NCBI GenBank assembly: GCA_030427585.1
Contig: JAUIBW010000014.1
Span: forward strand, 62,001 to 126,000
Direction: 5' to 3'
Source: Bacteroidia bacterium
GTDB lineage: Bacteria; Bacteroidota; Bacteroidia; Flavobacteriales; Flavobacteriaceae
DNA: 64,000 nucleotides
The position numbers were made by a program, and so were the translations under genes. This document shows positions 63,301 to 64,000 of the stretch, one piece after another; position 1 is the stretch's first letter; every line of letters begins with the position of its first letter. The notes under the pieces were generated by a model that saw only the letters and a list, made by a program, of their open reading frames with translations, made no database searches and had not been told where the DNA came from.

Positions 63301-64000
63301 ATGGAAATTATAGGATCAATCATAAAAAGTGCAATAGATTTAAAAAGTGTGCTAACTTCAGAGCCTAATCATATTGAAGCTCAACAGAAAGTATTAGAAA
63401 ACTTATTAAAAACAGCTTTAAGTACCGAATTCGGAAAAGCTTACAATTTTGACCTGATCCTTCAGTCAGACGAGATGCACGAGGATTTTGCCAAAGAAGT
63501 ACCTTATTTCGACTACCATCAACTACATGATCAATGGTGGTATAAAGTAATTGAAGGGGAACAAGATATTACCTGGCCAGGCTCCCCTGATTATTTTGCA
63601 CTTAGTTCAGGGACTACAGGTAAAAAAAGTAAGCGCATTCCTGTAACCAATGATATGATTGAAGCCATTCGAAAAGCAGGAATTAAACAAGTAGAAGCTT
63701 TATCAAACTTTGATCTATCTGCTTCCTTTTTTGAGAAAGAAATTATGATGCTGGGCAGTTCTACAGATCTGCAAGAGAAAGACGGTCATCTCGAAGGTGA
63801 AATTAGTGGTATTAGTGCCAGTAATATTCCATTTTGGTTTGAAGGGTATTACAAACCGGGAAAAGAAATTGCACAAATTGATGATTGGGATAAACGAGTA
63901 CAACGTATTGCAGAAAGAGCCAAGGATTGGGATATCGGAGCATTGAGCGGAATTCCATCCTGGATAGAATTAATGTTACAAAAAGTTATTGAATATCATA
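63301..64000 (+). CDS. GH3-family adenylating enzyme, partial at window end
   Basis: Open at the right edge; 233 residues are visible. Start MEIIGSIIKSAIDLKSV follows the HD-PycTM stop by seven bases. FALSSGTTGKKSKRIPVT (about 101-118) is the GH3 form of the ATP/AMP-binding loop (SSGTTxGKxK). ISASNIPFWFEGYYKPG and IGALSGIPSWIELML follow, as in bacterial GH3 auxin-responsive-like proteins. In plants these join amino acids to carboxylic hormones; in Bacteroidota the acyl substrate is unknown. Full length would be about 500 residues. Confidence 0.85.
   Translation, partial: MEIIGSIIKSAIDLKSVLTSEPNHIEAQQKVLENLLKTALSTEFGKAYNFDLILQSDEMHEDFAKEVPYFDYHQLHDQWWYKVIEGEQDITWPGSPDYFALSSGTTGKKSKRIPVTNDMIEAIRKAGIKQVEALSNFDLSASFFEKEIMMLGSSTDLQEKDGHLEGEISGISASNIPFWFEGYYKPGKEIAQIDDWDKRVQRIAERAKDWDIGALSGIPSWIELMLQKVIEYH

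Noticed and set aside
1..64000. tRNA and rRNA genes
   Set aside because: I looked for T-arm and CCA-end patterns and conserved rRNA blocks and found none; a covariance search would settle it.

Overview
The window is AT-rich chromosomal DNA of a member of the Bacteroidota, almost certainly a marine-type Flavobacteriaceae (Aquimarina-like is my guess, not shown). Reasons: gliding-motility GldF/GldG sequences, a CarB of 950 residues without the allosteric domain, the Bacteroidota-type GlmU-like enzyme, type B L31, many lipoproteins with short lipoboxes, DUF4199 and DUF4886 proteins, and promoters of the Bacteroidota type (TTTG, about 19 bases, TAnnTTTG). I found no rRNA, tRNA, CRISPR array, transposase or complete prophage.

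Layout. Positions 1-729 hold three copies of a roughly 130-base RNA gene, each ending in a GAGTGC/GCACTC terminator. Copies 2 and 3 have clear promoters and share a distal inverted repeat. A minus-strand run (6644-761) encodes two DUF4199 membrane paralogues, a polyprenol-type glycosyltransferase, a phosphohexomutase and an MsbA-like exporter. From 6986 to 23266 come a Cys-rich lipoprotein, L31, the GlmU-like enzyme, an orphan peptide-binding lipoprotein, MtaB, a lytic transglycosylase, a half-size TauE/SafE protein, L34, CarB and a subtilisin-like lipoprotein. A 55-base perfect palindrome lies between carB and the protease gene.

From 23356 to 34002 nearly everything is on the minus strand: cytochrome c lipoprotein, thioesterase, serine hydrolase, two small membrane paralogues, RmuC, a fused GldF-GldG protein, a FecE-type ATPase without a standard start codon, a small monooxygenase and an SAM hydrolase. 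Then come phoH and purC, a small double-glycine leader peptide gene, a 1022-residue sortilin-like propeller protein and its LolA-like neighbour, a DUF72 protein and a DEAD-box helicase.

The last third carries two two-component pairs (a multi-PAS kinase with a separate receiver, and a LytS/LytTR pair), a LysR/YeiH pair, secreted proteins of unknown role, an orphan Bro-N/P63C protein, two flavodoxins and a PafA-like phosphatase. The right end is a likely operon: CotH-like protein, small zinc-peptidase-like protein, an HD domain fused to a Pycsar-type transmembrane effector domain, and a GH3-family adenylating enzyme cut by the window edge.

The most unusual signals are the triple RNA array with its conserved upstream element, the long palindrome, the double-glycine Cys peptide, the GldF-GldG fusion, the ATPase gene without ATG/GTG/TTG, and the HD-PycTM/GH3 pair.
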